A stretch of DNA of 64,000 nucleotides. It comes from Austropuccinia psidii. Taxonomy: Eukaryota > Basidiomycota > Pucciniomycetes > Pucciniales > Sphaerophragmiaceae. The stretch covers positions 39,055,359 through 39,119,358 of the forward strand of contig JALGQZ010000009.1 of the NCBI GenBank assembly GCA_023105745.1, read 5' to 3'. The notes under the pieces were generated by a model, which worked only from the letters and a program-made list of their open reading frames with translations, ran no database searches and was not told the origin of the DNA. The translations under genes and the position numbers were made by a program. Shown piece after piece: positions 48,380 to 60,300 of this stretch (positions are counted from its first letter, which is position 1; each line of letters starts with the position of its first letter).

Positions 48380-49728
48380 TGCTTGCTAGGGAAGCCTCTT
48401 GATGATGACCCAGGCTTGTTCTGAGGTCTTTTGAAGCATTTTTCAATTGGGTGCTTTTCACCACAATAAGTACACAACCCCTCTTTGATCCTCCTCTCCT
48501 TTTCGGAACCGATTAATTTATTGTCCTTATTGAGGAGAGCAGCATGGGGCTTGTCCTTTGAAGATTGAAACTGTTTGCCCTTCTTGTTCTTCTTCTGGTG
48601 AGGCCTCTTTGAAGATGACTTTTGAGGAGGCCTAGATTGGTTGGATCCAATGACTGGAGGCTTCTTCTCTTGATTACCACCCTTTTCTTTTTGCCTCTCA
48701 TGATATCTTGTGTCTAATTCTAAAGTGACATTCATAAGTTCTTGAAGAGTATCAAAATTTCCAGGGTGAGAAGCCAACTGATCCAATAATCTTGATGCCA
48801 ATCCTCTTCTGTAAACAAGGATATAAGCTCTTTCCCCCCAATCTCCAATTCTTGACATTAAGCTTCTGAAATCTGAAATTTACAAGGAAACATGACCACT
48901 TTCCTTCATCCTAAAATTGTCCAACTCTTGTTCAGCTTTCCTGACTTCATTGGGGTCACCAAACAGAGTGAATAATTGAGATTCAAATAATGGACAATTA
49001 TTGAGGAGGTAGGAAGGGTCTTCATTGGAAATATTTGAGAGGTAGGGTTCAATCCACTTTCCAGCTCTACCAGTGAGAGAAGAAGTTGAGTAAAGAACTT
49101 TCTTCCTGTCAGAGAAGAAATTTGCTGGATCATTATGGAATATTAATTGACAGGATTGGATAAATCCTCTCAATTTATGAGCTTGAGTACCATTAAAAGA
49201 ATCAGGTGCCTTCATGGATGGAATCTTGAAAGAAGGGGCTTTGGAATTGTCCCTGGGAGCAACTGCTTGAGTGAGTTGCCCCATAAATTGAGTCATCTGC
49301 TCCATCATCTTGAGGAGACTTGGATCAGTTTGAGAGACAAGAGGTTAACTAGAAAGGGCTAGATTAGAACCCTGAGGCACCTCTGGAGCATTTGCCAAGG
49401 CATCTGCCACTTCAGTTTCCCCATAATCTTCCTCTTCCACCGACTCTTCCCCCTCTTCATCTTCAACTTCCCCTTGTCTTGCTCTTGCACCTTCAGACAT
49501 GCCAGGGTAGCCACCCAAAAGTCCAGAGAAAGATCTTGATCTTCTAGATTTTATTCCACCTCTTCTTGAGGGTGCTGTTCCTTCCATTGGTGGTCCCCTG
49601 TCCAAATTTGCACTCAGTTGATGAACTGATGGTGTGCGGTCAAGAGGAGCCCTTGCTGTGGGAGTGAAAACAGCTTGAATTCTTTGGGATCTAGTATTTT
49701 TGGCTGGGGGGCTATGCTGGACTGGCAT
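48367..49728 (-). pseudogene. GypB-2 gag
   Basis: ATG at 49728 (MPVQHSPPAKNTRSQ). One frame of about 453 codons with two stops: TAA at 49345 (Gln in GypB-1) and TAA at 48880 (HVSL*ISDFR, Tyr in GypB-1). The middle has FSGLLGGYPG and a Glu-rich run. The capsid has MTQFMGQLTQAVAPRD, AGKWIEPYLSN and FTLFGDPNEVRKAEQ. The end has a Lys-rich linker and the short zinc knuckle CTYCGEKHPIEKC (CX2CX3HX4C). Gag ends three bases after the slippery heptamer's following codon, as expected for -1 frameshift expression of pol. Confidence 0.9.
48373..48379 (-). promoter_or_regulatory. -1 ribosomal frameshift heptamer G-GGA-AAA, gag/pol of GypB-2
   Basis: The gag frame reads CAG GGA AAA GCC TGA; the pol frame is -1 and open from this point. 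Sequence and distance to the gag stop (48367-48369) equal those in GypB-1. Confidence 0.72.
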
Positions 49729-50528
49729 TAAAAAAAATGAAATAAAACTTGATGGTATGAGACTAATAATCAGAACTGGGCCAAATCAATCATAATTAAA
49801 ATCTTGATGAATCTTGAGGAATAAATTCAAATCTTGAGGTGAAATCAAATTCAGTCAACAGTAAAATCAATTCAAACAATCAACAATCAGTTCAAATCAA
49901 ATATCAATAATCTTGAGTAAATCAACAATCAATCAATATTCAATCAATAATCAATCAATCAATAAATCAGTGTCTTCAATAAGAAATCAAGGTCTTGAGG
50001 AATCAATCAATCAATTTAAAATCTTCAGAAATCAATTCAATATCTTGATGAGTCAAAATCAGTCAATAATCAAAATCAATTCTTGAGGATCAATAAAATA
50101 TCTTGAGGATTCAAAGTCAATCAATAATCAAAATCAGCTCTTGAGGATCAATCAATATCTTGAGAAGTCAAAATCAATCAATGCAATCCAAATAAGAATC
50201 CTGAACCGCTGAATAAATAATCCAATGAATCCCAATTAATAATCCAATCAATTAAACCACTCAATAACTCCTAAAAGAACCTGAATAAGAACACAGAAAA
50301 AATTTTATTTGATAAAATGAAATGAAGTGAATGAAATGGTCAGCAATGATTAAGAAAGAAGAAATATCAATTTCATATGAATGAAATGAATGAGATGAAA
50401 TTGATGAGAGAGAGAAATCATAATCATTAAAGATCATTAAGTCATAAAAGAGATCATAATTGATGAATGAGAGAAAATGAATATAAATGAATGAAAAGAA
50501 AGAATCAAATATGAGTTACTTAATTTAA
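49729..50528 (-). other. GypB-2 leader, TCAATCAA/TCTTGAGGA repeats
   Basis: 800 bp of AT-rich repeats of the same style as the GypB-1 leader; no gene. The bases next to the LTR (minus strand TTAAATTAAGTAACTC) again lack an initial TGG. Confidence 0.65.
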
Positions 50529-51290
50529 TGTCACTGGGGCTCTTCTAAGTGAAGAGGGCCTGGCACTCAGTAAACCGGGACTCACTTATGGAGGGCTCAA
50601 GGATATGAAAAGAGTGAATACACTTAGGAGTATAAGGAATGAATTACTATAATAAAAGATATGAGAAAAGCAGCAACAAAGAAATAAGAATAAGGAATAG
50701 AAGAGCCAACCACAAACAAGTCCAAGTCCACTGTTTCAACCTGTCAGAATGGAAAGAGAAGGGTTAATAAGGATATGGCCACCCAACTCATACTTTACAG
50801 GCAAAGAAAAAAATGCAAAGACTAACTTAAAATTAAATAATTATAATACCCAAAGATAAGGATAAGAATAATTATGAAATAATAAATAAACTAAATTAAT
50901 TAACTGGGGAAAAGTCCCCAGGGGGGAAAAAGAGGGGCTGGTATATGTGAGAATCACCGGCCCTGATCCAGAGGAAGAATCTTCATGAGAATAATTGATG
51001 ATTGAATTTAGTCTGGCCAATACAGGTCCTGTACAGCTGTACAGAACCTGTACAAGAGGTGTGGTGTATTTGAGTGATCATACAGTTTCATACTGGTGTA
51101 TTGAAGCTGTACTGGGTGAATCCAACCTGTACAGGTATTGACATGCTGTATTGATGTACCAAGCTGTATGCATGTTTCAGAATGAAGATTACTGAGACTG
51201 AATGCTGATGCAGATACTGCACTTGCTGATTTGAGGTGTTTGAGTGGGTGTATGAATGAATACCCTTACCCCTGATGGATGGTTGTTACA
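50529..51290 (-). repeat. GypB-2 right (5') LTR, 762 bp
   Basis: TGTCACTGGGGC..GGTTGTTACA, followed by CTTCT. Pairs with 42057-42799. Confidence 0.92.
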
Positions 51291-51433
51291 CTTCTTTATT
51301 TCTTTTCTTTTGTTTTATTATACTTTATTAATTGACGCTGATTCAGGTACAGTCAAAACCATACTAATCTCTTGTTAAAATAACTAAAACTGATCATTGT
51401 TGCTTTCTAGCTTGGTCATTGTGGTTAGTAACA
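51291..51433 (+). repeat. Copia 3' LTR, right part
   Basis: Continues from the second CTTCT. A likely end is GTAACA (51428-51433), the approximate inverse of the LTR start TGTTGA. The joined LTR would be about 355 bp, an ordinary copia size. The end point is inferred. Confidence 0.5.
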
Positions 51434-51493
51434 ATTATTGTTGTATAAAGCAGTTTATCATTAATATTGTACGGTGTTATCCACCCTTAGGTG

Positions 51494-53005
51494 CAGTGCC
51501 CTGAAGCATATATTTGGATGCTGTCTGCATGGACCGTGCACAATCATGCAATGATTTGTTTTTGTGTATTTTTTTTCTCACATTTTCTCTCAAGTTCAGC
51601 TCCTCCCATTGGGAGTGAATCATTGTTTTTTTATATTGGGGGTTGCTGGTATGTCCTTTTGTTTTATGTTTGTAGGAACTCACCTTTAATCCATAGTCAT
51701 GCCCAAATACCATGGGTTGAAGCAGCGTAGCCAAATAGTGGGCATGTGGAATGCCAGCTTATCAATACGACAAATATCACAGCGAGTGGCAATACCCAAA
51801 TAGACGGTCTCGGGAACGTGGGACCTGTGCAAACCATCCCAAATCTGGTTGACCAAAAATCCTCAACAACAAATACTGTCAAGATCTGGACAGGTTTATC
51901 AGCGTAAACAGACAAGCAAACCTATGTGAAATCAAACAAGCGATTCAAAAAGAAGTGAGTCCATGCACCATTAGCAAGGCAATACATGATCTGGGTAAAA
52001 GATCATGTATTGCCCCAAAAAAGCCATACCTGCGCATGTTGGATTTTGAAAGGTGATTGGCCTTTTTCAACCAGTTTGGGCATTGGACAATCCAGCAGTG
52101 GGCCCGCATAATTTTGACGGATGAATTGTCATTTGAACTCAGCTAGAAATGTGATTGAGTACAGGTTTGGCGGACAACACAAGAGAAACACATCCTTGAG
52201 AACCTTCAAGTCAACCATTGATTGGGCCAACAATCAATAATGGTTTGGGGTGCTTTCATTGGCAGGACAAAGGGGCCCCTTGTTTTTTATATGGCAACCA
52301 AACAGCCAAATCCTTCATTAAACAGGTTTACAACCCCAACCTCCACCCATTTTACAACTATATGGTGGATGAACCATACATTCGTACCCAAGAACACATT
52401 GCAAGGATGGAAGATGGGGCGCTGATTCACACTGCAAGGATCTCAAATGAATGGTGTGCAAGAATTTGAATGAATAAGCTTCCCTGGCCGGCCCACTCGC
52501 CTGATCTGAACCCCATTGAAAATGTGTGGAAAACAATCAAGACACGAGTGAGCAAGCACCACCAGCCTCACACAATGGACAAATCACAAGCCACCATTCA
52601 GATGGCATGGAACAAGCTCTCAGCAAGCTTTTTTGATAAGCTCCTTCTCAGTATGCACAATCGCATGCAGGAAGTTATTAGTGCCAATGGGGGACCCACA
52701 AGATGGTAGGCCATCTACCACAGCCTCCTTTTGTATCATAGATTATTGCTGGCAAATCGCCACTTAGATGTATTTTTTTTTCTTTTTGCATTTGATCTCT
52801 ATGTACAAAAAAGGCCGCAATGTGAAAAAGTACAGTGTAATAAAAAGAAATGTATAAATAACAATTTTTTGGGTGCAAGAGAGGTGATAGTAAAGCTGCT
52901 AAATTGTTCTACACACATTCATGTGCAATCTCAAAAAAAAAGGTCCGTGCAACTTTTTCTTTTTTTTTGAAAAAAAAGTGTCCAAATATATGCTTTGGGG
53001 CACTG
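51494..53005 (+). mobile_element. Tc1/mariner element 1
   Basis: The left end CAGTGCCCTGAAGCATATAT and the complement of the right end CAGTGCCCCAAAGCATATAT form an inverted repeat that continues with TTGGA. The right flank is TA (53006-53007); the left flank is TG, a probable mutated TA. 1.5 kb is a normal Tc1 size. Confidence 0.82.
51699..52709 (+). pseudogene. Tc1-1 transposase
   Basis: ATG 51699 (MPKYHGLKQRSQIVGM), helix-turn-helix region (LSIRQISQRVAIPK), then HTH 2 (KRSCIAPKKPYLRM). The catalytic region has ILTDELSFE (first D), MEDGALIHTAR (second D) and WPAHSPDLNPIENVWK (E). The end MQEVISANGGPTRW closes at 52709. All three catalytic acids are present, but many stops and shifts occur (first TAG about 51825, others to 52240, and one at 52467). 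The second D motif, MEDNAPIH in Tc1-2, is altered beside the Asp. Confidence 0.85.
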
Positions 53006-53007
53006 TA

Positions 53008-54721
53008 CAGTTCCCTTCCAGCTATATGCAAACAAAAAACATACAGGCAGGGCCCCGGTTTTTTTTTGCTGTGCAGTTTGTATCTCACACTAAAGGCATT
53101 TTTTATTTCTAAGTCAAAGACAAAAAAAAAATTAAATTTCATTTACTTGTCACTACAGCTACTCAAGTGTTTATAATTTATTATGTAAAAACAATATGAG
53201 TAAAAAAGACATTATAATTCAAAGAAAAAAAGGTAAGAAGACCTGATAAGCAATTACAAGAACAAAGAGAAAGAGAAAATACAAACAAAAAATCAGCAAT
53301 TGATTTTTTAGTGTGAGGAAGAAAAAAAACTTACCAATAATGAATGGAGGTCCTAGTAAGAAGTAGGACCTCCATTCATTTCAATGACCATGGCCATTTC
53401 TTGTGGCATTGAGTAGAGGAGGTCGTTGAGGAGGTTAACATGGAAATCGGTCCATGCAGTGTTAATTGCATGTTGTAGCTTTTCCACCGTCTGAGGTTGG
53501 TATAGTTTACTGATTTGACTATTCATTGTCTTCCATATGTTTTTGATGGGGTTCAAATCAGGTGAATGTGCTGGCCAATTGAGCTTCTGGATGCTGTGCC
53601 AATTTTTCCAATTGGTGCTTGCTTGTGCTGTGTGGATTGGGGCATTATCCTCCATCAGTAAGATGTGCTGGCGACCACGTATCCAGGGGGCCTGCTCCAT
53701 CCAGGCTATGAACAGGAGCAGGCCCAGTCAATAAACTTGCTGCACCATCTTGGCCAATGTCATTCAACCGTTGAGAAAGACCAACGGTGCTTGCATTGCT
53801 GCGCAGAAAGCACCCCATACCATGAGCATCTGGCGACTGGATGAATGGTTTACCACATGGTTTTCCAGTTGCCACTTCTCTTGAGGTGTCTGCCAAACAC
53901 AGACCCGATCTACCTTTTTCCAAAGCTTGAATGCGGACTTGCCCATCCAAATCACCCAGGCCCAATTGTTGATCGTCCAATGGCGGTGGGCATGGGCAAA
54001 GGCAAGGCGTCGGAGGTAGGGTTTTTTGGGAGCAATGCAAGACTGCTTACCCAACTTGTGGATCTTGTGCTGGATCTTCCGAGTGGAGACTTGGTGAGTC
54101 AAAAGGTCAGTGACTTGTGCAACTGTTAAGCAACGACCTCGAGTTATGATGCGGTCAAGTTCTTGGCAGTCTTGTGCGGTCGTAATCGGTGGATGTCTGG
54201 ACAGTTCCAAAATGCTTGTATTTCTTCATTGTTTCATAGACCGTGGTGAGTGGCACCCCTGCAAGGTTGGATATAGCTTGAAAAGGGAGGCTGGCTTGGT
54301 GCATGCCTACTATCCACCCGCATGTTTCAGCATTAAGGTAAGGCATGGTATCCTATAATTTAAAAAGAAATAAATTGGTTGCAAAATGGCAAAGTGGTTG
54401 GTTTAGGAATGGATGAGACTTACTGGAGGTGAGGAGATCAGGTTAGCATTGTCCAAATTGGGGCACACCAACCTCCTAGGGGGGGCTTTTATGCATTCAT
54501 GAAGTGTTGGTGGGGCGCTCATGACCGGGATAAGCTGAAGAACAATGTTCAATGATGAAACATAGAGACAAAGAGAGAAACAAGAAAAAGGAAAAAAAGC
54601 AAAGAAAAAAGTTCAAGTCAGAAAAGATCTGACAAATGAGAGCCGGGCATTGCTTGCCGCGCGCGCAGCATGCGTGTCCATACTTCCCTGCCCGCATTCG
54701 CATACTTTGGGCAGGGCACTG
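53008..54721 (-). mobile_element. Tc1/mariner element 2
   Basis: The left end CAGTTCCCTTCC..ATATGCA and the complement of the right end CAGTGCCCTGCC..GTATGCG are imperfect inverted repeats. TA stands on both sides (53006-53007 and 54722-54723); the left TA is also the right flank of Tc1-1, and the right TA the left flank of Tc1-3. Confidence 0.72.
53353..54346 (-). pseudogene. Tc1-2 transposase lacking catalytic residues
   Basis: ATG 54346 (MPYLNAETCGWIVGM), HTH (PFQAISNLAGVPLTTVYETM), a one-base shift near 54200, then HTH 2 (LGKQSCIAPKKPYLRR). The first catalytic motif reads VIWMGKSAFKL where Tc1 proteins have VIWTDES.FEL: Asp is Gly. The second is intact (LLMEDNAPIHTA). The third reads SPDLNPIKNIWK where Glu is expected: Lys instead. 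A further break near 53764-53700 joins LVFLNG to the rest. It cannot be catalytic even if the frame were continuous. C-terminal MVIEMNGGPTSY. Confidence 0.88.
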
Positions 54722-54723
54722 TA

Positions 54724-55520
54724 CAGTGGGGTGACAAAACTGTCCGTCCACTTACTTCAACCCGCATGCACCCCCAGTCCCCAACCAAACTCCCAATTTC
54801 TTTTTCTCTTTTCTACTCCCAATTATCAATTACTCATTTTCTTTTGACTCTTACTTACTTTTTTGTTTTATTTCGGTGAGCATTTTGTTTTTATTTTTTG
54901 GTTTTCTTGTGATTTTTTTAACATTGTTGATTTTAAATATAGATAGGTTTTCAATTTCAACCTACGTTGTCATTGCTGCATCCATGCCTCATCAATATGA
55001 CAACAAAACAAAAGCAAGGATTGTTGGGATGTGTGACGCTGGATTATCACTGCGAAAAATACGTGAACTCACCGGAATTCCCAAGACTTCAATTCAGGAT
55101 ATTGTTGCGTGATTCAATGATCATGGAACGGTTCAGAACTTACCTAGGCCTGGAAGGAAGCCTATATTGAATGAACGCAATATTCGACAGCTCAAGTGGG
55201 TCACCCAAATCTGAAGACGAGCAAGCCTGAATGAAATAACCAATTCTATTACAAAGGAGGTTTCATTGCGAACGGTTCAAAGAGTCCTTCATAAAGAAGG
55301 AATCTTCTCAAGAATTGCGGTCGTCAAGCCTCATTTCGACGAACGATTAGCCTTTTCACAAGCTCACATCAATTGGTCACTTAAAGATTGGAAGAAAGTC
55401 ATATGGACGGATGAAAGCAGCTTTGAGCTTTTAAAAAAGCCAACCCCCACTTGCATTTGGAGAACTCAGGGTGAGCGATACTCTTTTGATTGCCAAGTAG
55501 CTCAGCACCATAGTGGACGT
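54724..55520 (+). mobile_element. Tc1/mariner element 3, left part
   Basis: Begins CAGTGGGGTGACAAAACTGT after TA (54722-54723), a typical Tc1 end. The right end is missing: the element is cut at 55520 where the GypC LTR starts. Confidence 0.75.
54984..55520 (+). pseudogene. Tc1-3 transposase, 5' part
   Basis: ATG 54984 (MPHQYDNKTKARIVGM), HTH (LSLRKIRELTGIPKTSIQDIV), HTH 2 (SLRTVQRVLHKEGIFSRIAVVKPHF) and first catalytic motif VIWTDESSFELL (Asp present). It stops being readable after QHHSGR, where the GypC LTR interrupts. Stops are at about 55110 and 55212. The two remaining catalytic motifs would lie on the far side of GypC, not in the window. Confidence 0.85.
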
Positions 55521-56086
55521 TGTGGTATTCCATACCATTAGTACCAGTTTCAAGCTTACCAATAAAACAAAAGAAAAAAAATGATGATAAAAAGAATTAC
55601 GCAAAACAGATTTACACATTACAATTACAAATTTCAAAAAGAAATATACAATACACAGCCTCAAGATCTTATCAAAACACTATAGTATCAAAGAATTTAT
55701 CCACCTTATTGCATCATCAATAACAAATTATGTCATTAAAGGCAGTTAATTTGAATAAAGGTATATGAAGATGGACCAAAGCATGAGAAGATGTATTTTC
55801 CCCACCTTGATTCAATTTAAAGAAGAAATACCTCAAGGCTATGCATAAAATTTCAATATATTTTCCAAGAACAAATGCTTCCTTAGTAATAATGACACGC
55901 ATCAAACTTGATAGAAATGATAAAATCTCCATATGAAATGATACAATACTAAAATAAAACCACCAGCATAATTCTCTCAGCAAACACTCTGCTACACCAA
56001 ACCTACACGTCTCACTAGCTAAAACCTCTCAACTATGATTTTTTCTAAGTACCCTGTTTTGAGAAGCTCTATGGAGGCCCAAAAGC

Positions 56087-56094
56087 TATAAATA
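56087..56094 (+). promoter_or_regulatory. TATA box in GypC LTR
   Basis: TATAAATA followed by GGGG, about 830 bp before the LTR end. A good core-promoter match in the expected strand; the start site is not shown. Confidence 0.5.
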
Positions 56095-56214
56095 GGGGTG
56101 CTCTCTCCCTCATTTTTCCCATCATCATGGAACAAGTTCCCACTATCCAGGATCACCACCATCCCTGAACTAGCAGGATATCTAGAATAGTAGTAGTGTT
56201 TTAGTAGTGAAAAG

Positions 56215-56400
56215 CTCAGTAGCCTTGCTCAGTAGCTTAGTATTAGTGAAAAATAGTAGTATAACCGTAGTAAAAGCCCAGTAGCCTTGCTCAGTAGCTT
56301 AGTATTAGTAAAGAATAGTAGTATAGCCGTAGTTAAAGTTTAGTAGACTTGCTCAAAAGCTTAGTGTTATTAACAAAGAGAAGTAGTAGTGATATAAACT
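56215..56400 (+). repeat. Three 61-62-bp tandem repeats in GypC LTR
   Basis: Units sharing CAGTAGCCTTGCTCAGTAGC and TTAGTATTAGT, with AGCCTTGCTC at 56221 and 56283 and AGACTTGCTC at 56344. They lie downstream of the TATA box, so they would be in the transcribed leader. Confidence 0.8.
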
Positions 56401-56923
56401 CAGTATTAAAAAAAATCCTAAAAGAATCAAATCCAGTAGTCTTATTATTAGTGCTCATATCAAAAAAAAAATCATTATAATCAACCTAAAACCATAAAAA
56501 ATATATATATTCTTATCATTCTTATTAAAAAAAAAAAAAAGAAATATTCTTATTAGTTTCATTAAAATAACAGAAACCCAAAACATATATATATATATAT
56601 TATCATCACTTTTATTAAAATAAAATAAAAAAATCTAGTGTTTATTTTATCAGAAATTTTAGATCAGAATTTTTACTGTAGTGTTATTGATAGGTCTGAT
56701 TTAGAGACTTCTGATAAGTCTTCTCTATCTTTTAAAGCCACAAATCTAATTTTATTTTGTGATTATCTGTAGGCTGACTATTCAGTATTATTTAGAGGGG
56801 CAGCTAATACACCTTAGCACCCATGGTTCTTGGACAATTCTGAAATTCAAAACAGACTTACCAATAATTTCCCCCTCAAGGTACTGCCTTATTTCATCCC
56901 ACACCAAAAGGAGTTCCCACATC

Positions 56924-56940
56924 TGGTGTCCCAACAGTGG
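56924..56940 (+). other. GypC primer-binding site
   Basis: TGGTGTCCCAACAGTGG, two bases after the LTR end CA; starts with TGG as required to pair with the CCA end of a tRNA. The tRNA is not identified. Confidence 0.6.
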
Positions 56941-57322
56941 CCAACAACAGCTTCAACCATCAATAATCCGTCAATTATCAAAAAAAAACATTCAAATTTA
57001 GTCCATATAAAAAAAAGCCTTTTATAAATAAAAAATTTCAAGCACCTATCAAGTCAATCTGGAATCTAAAAAACTACAAAATTCTAAATCATCATCACCA
57101 TCAAGTTCTTCAACAAAATCATTTCACTATTATTATCCAAAAAGAGGAGAAACACCACCTGGAGAAGAATCACCTATAGATTATAGTATACCAGTTGGTA
57201 CACCCAGAACCAAGAAGAAAGATCAAAAGATAGTTACAGATTATTTTCAGAAATTACTCAAGGAACTATTTGAAATTAAAAATAAAAGTGAAAAAGAGAA
57301 AATAAACAAAGAATATATCAAT

Positions 57323-60300
57323 ATGGATTCAACATCATCATCAAAGATACCACACAATCGAGATGAATCCAAAGAAGAAATTATAAATGAAGAGACAATG
57401 CAAGGACAAGAAGATATTTCTGATGTAGAAAGACTTCATCAAAGAATGTTGGAAATGCAACAAGAATTAATTGAACTCCTTAAAAAAGAAGGGAAAGGGA
57501 AAGAGTCAAGTTTTACCGCAGAAAACAGCCCAATGGAAGAAACTACAAGCATGCCAAGAATCTTTAGACAAGAAGGGTCACCATCACCATTTTCAAGGCC
57601 TATGGCCTCATCAACTCCATTCACTTCACAAAGGCCAAATATTCTACCAAAGCGGGTTAATATTCATGCACAGGCTTCAAGCCCATTGCAACAAGAAATC
57701 CCACAAAACAATACACCCATGTCAAGATCAGACCAAAGGATTATAATTTATGGTTTGATGGAAAGGAAGTGAAAAGATTTATTAAAAGAGTAGAAAATAT
57801 AGCAGAAATTGAAGGAGCAAGTGGAAGGGATATAGCAAGACAGATATCCTTTTGGACTAAAGATCAAGAAATTAGCTACCATATTGAAGGAATGCCTGGA
57901 TATGCAACTGGTGATTGGGAGCAATTAAAATTGGATATGAAGAGGAGATGGGGAACAGTGTCACCTGAAAGAAGATACAAGCTTTCCTCAATTACTCAAT
58001 TATTTACAAAGATTCAACAAGAAGGAGGAATTAGAAATATGACCCAATATAAAAAGTTCATTGGTGAATATGAATCTATTATTAATTATCTCAAAAGGTA
58101 TCAATATATACAAGGAGATATCAATCACAATCAAGAAATTCTGGCAAGTCTTTCCTCAAGTGTTCAAGAATCTATTTACAAAGAAATGATTAAAGATAAG
58201 GCCATGGTGCAAGCTTTGGATGGTGGTTATATCATTCCAAGATTGGAAATCTTAAAGTTGTATATTGAACAAGATCTAGAAGCCAAAGTCTTAATTCAAC
58301 AGAAGGAATTTTCACAGCCAAAGTCACAAGAGAAGAAAGCTAGGTTTGAAGAGGAAAGCTGGGAAGAAGTCTTAAAAAAATGAAAGATCTTACCAAAACA
58401 ATTAAAAATCCTCAGCCACAAGAAAATCAATCAAAGGATACTGGGAATGAAGCAGTTAAGGAAGTATTGAATCAGCTCAAACACCTCTCTGAAGTATTTG
58501 AATCTCCCAAGAAACCTCAACCAAACAATAATCAAGATCATAGGACTATACAAAACTCACAGCCATTCAGGCCAAGATATCCTTCACCACCCATATCCTC
58601 TGGTTATCAACCATATGTTCCAGCTCAAATGGCTCCAAGACAGCCATTGAAGTGTTATTACTGCCTAGAAGAAGGACATTCCGCAATAAGATGTAATCAT
58701 CTCACAGAAGACTTGGAGAAAAGAATTGTCTTGAAGTGTGGAGGAACATATCTTTTTCCAAATTTTCAAAGAGTACCCACAGAAGGCCCTAAATATGCAA
58801 AAGAATTGGTTAGACATTTTGCCAAAGAGCAGGAGGATTTTACAAAGAAAATGATGGAACAATCAAATCCACCCCAAACAAAGCAAGAAACAACAGTAAT
58901 TGAGGAAAGTAAAGGTGAGAAGGCAGCAGCTATAGCTCAAATAGAAGAATGGGGAAACTGGAAACCTCCTCAAATATCACCAGCAAACAAAAATATTCAA
59001 ATAAATGTTGGGCTTAGACAGACAAGGCAAAGAGCTGCAAGACAGGAAATTCAAAGCCAAACCCAGAAAGAGGATAAAAATGAAACACTCAAACCCTTTA
59101 AAAAGAAGATACCCGGTGCCTACCACGAGGAAGATGAGGAAGAAGAAGAAATAAGAGTTATAATTCCAACAAAATACAAGAAAACACAAGAAGGAAAGGA
59201 AGTAGATAATGATGATATTGAAATCATTTCCAAGGAAAATAATAAGGAGGTACTTAGACAGGATTCACAAGAGATGGAATTAAAAAACAAGGTAAAATCT
59301 ACACCCAATAACCCAAAGATAATAATTGAACATGTGATGAAGAGAATACTTGAACAAAAGATAAATCTTACTCTTGAAGAAATATTATCAATGTCACCAG
59401 CCTTTATTGATAAACTACAGAATTTAACTACCCAGGAAAAATAAGTGATAAAATCAGTCAATACGTCAAATACTCAAGAGAGACTACTTTCAGTAAAGCT
59501 ATGGGACTATGATACCCCAAGATTACACTATGCATGCCCACTTGGATTTATGGAAGTATTTGTTGGAAGAGAAGAATATCCTACAATGGCATTGGTGGAT
59601 ACTGGATCAGAAATTAATATAATACCAGAGGAAATTGCAATTAAAGCCTCACTTACAAGTAGAAAGCTCAATATGAATCTTAGGGGAATTGGTGGACATA
59701 CAACATCTTTGGTTGGACTCTCAGAATTTCCACCAATTACTATGATAACAGGAGAAGAAAAATAAATTCATTTATTCATAGCAAAAGGAGCTGTACACAC
59801 CATACTTGGAAGACCATTTTTAGCAGATAATAATGTTAAATTGGAATTTTCACACAAGCAAGGGGAAATATTTAGTTATCCAGAGCAAGATGGACGTTGA
59901 TTATGCTTACCAATATGTAACCCTCAATCTATGGGCTGGCAAATTTCTCCACCAAGAGGTATGAAGCTTTGTGCATCTTCAGAGATTGGAAAATGGTCAA
60001 TACATGGAGCAGAATCATCCAAAAGAAAAGAAACAGAGGAAACAGAAAGTCAATCTTCAACAAGAGTGAAGACAATATTTCTTGGAACAAACAGAATACC
60101 CTTCTCAGCCATTTTTGATGCAAAAAATGATTTGAATGTTATAGCTCAGGAAATGGCCCTAAAAGCAGAATTAAACATCAGCCCTTATGCATCAAAATCA
60201 ACAGTCAACTCTTTGAAGCCAATTGGTCAAATTAAAAATCTTGAAGTCACTTTTGAAAGTGAAGAAAAAACCTACCTGGACTTCTTAGTATTTGAAAATT

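Larger units (their letters stand above)
42057..51290 (-). mobile_element. GypB-2, complete chromodomain gypsy with target duplication CTTCT
   Basis: 9,234 bp with LTRs at 42057-42799 and 50529-51290, flanked by CTTCT at 42052-42056 and 51291-51295. Minus-strand order: LTR, leader, gag, frameshift site, pol with chromodomain, 3' non-coding region, polypurine tract, LTR. About 22 substitutions plus a 19-bp indel separate the LTRs by eye. Confidence 0.95.
55521..56921 (+). repeat. Putative GypC 5' LTR, about 1.4 kb
   Basis: Starts TGTGGTATTCC at the Tc1-3 break and ends TTCCCACA two bases before the primer site, giving TGTGG..CCACA ends. It contains a TATA box and 61-62-bp tandem repeats. No second copy is visible for confirmation. 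Confidence 0.55.
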
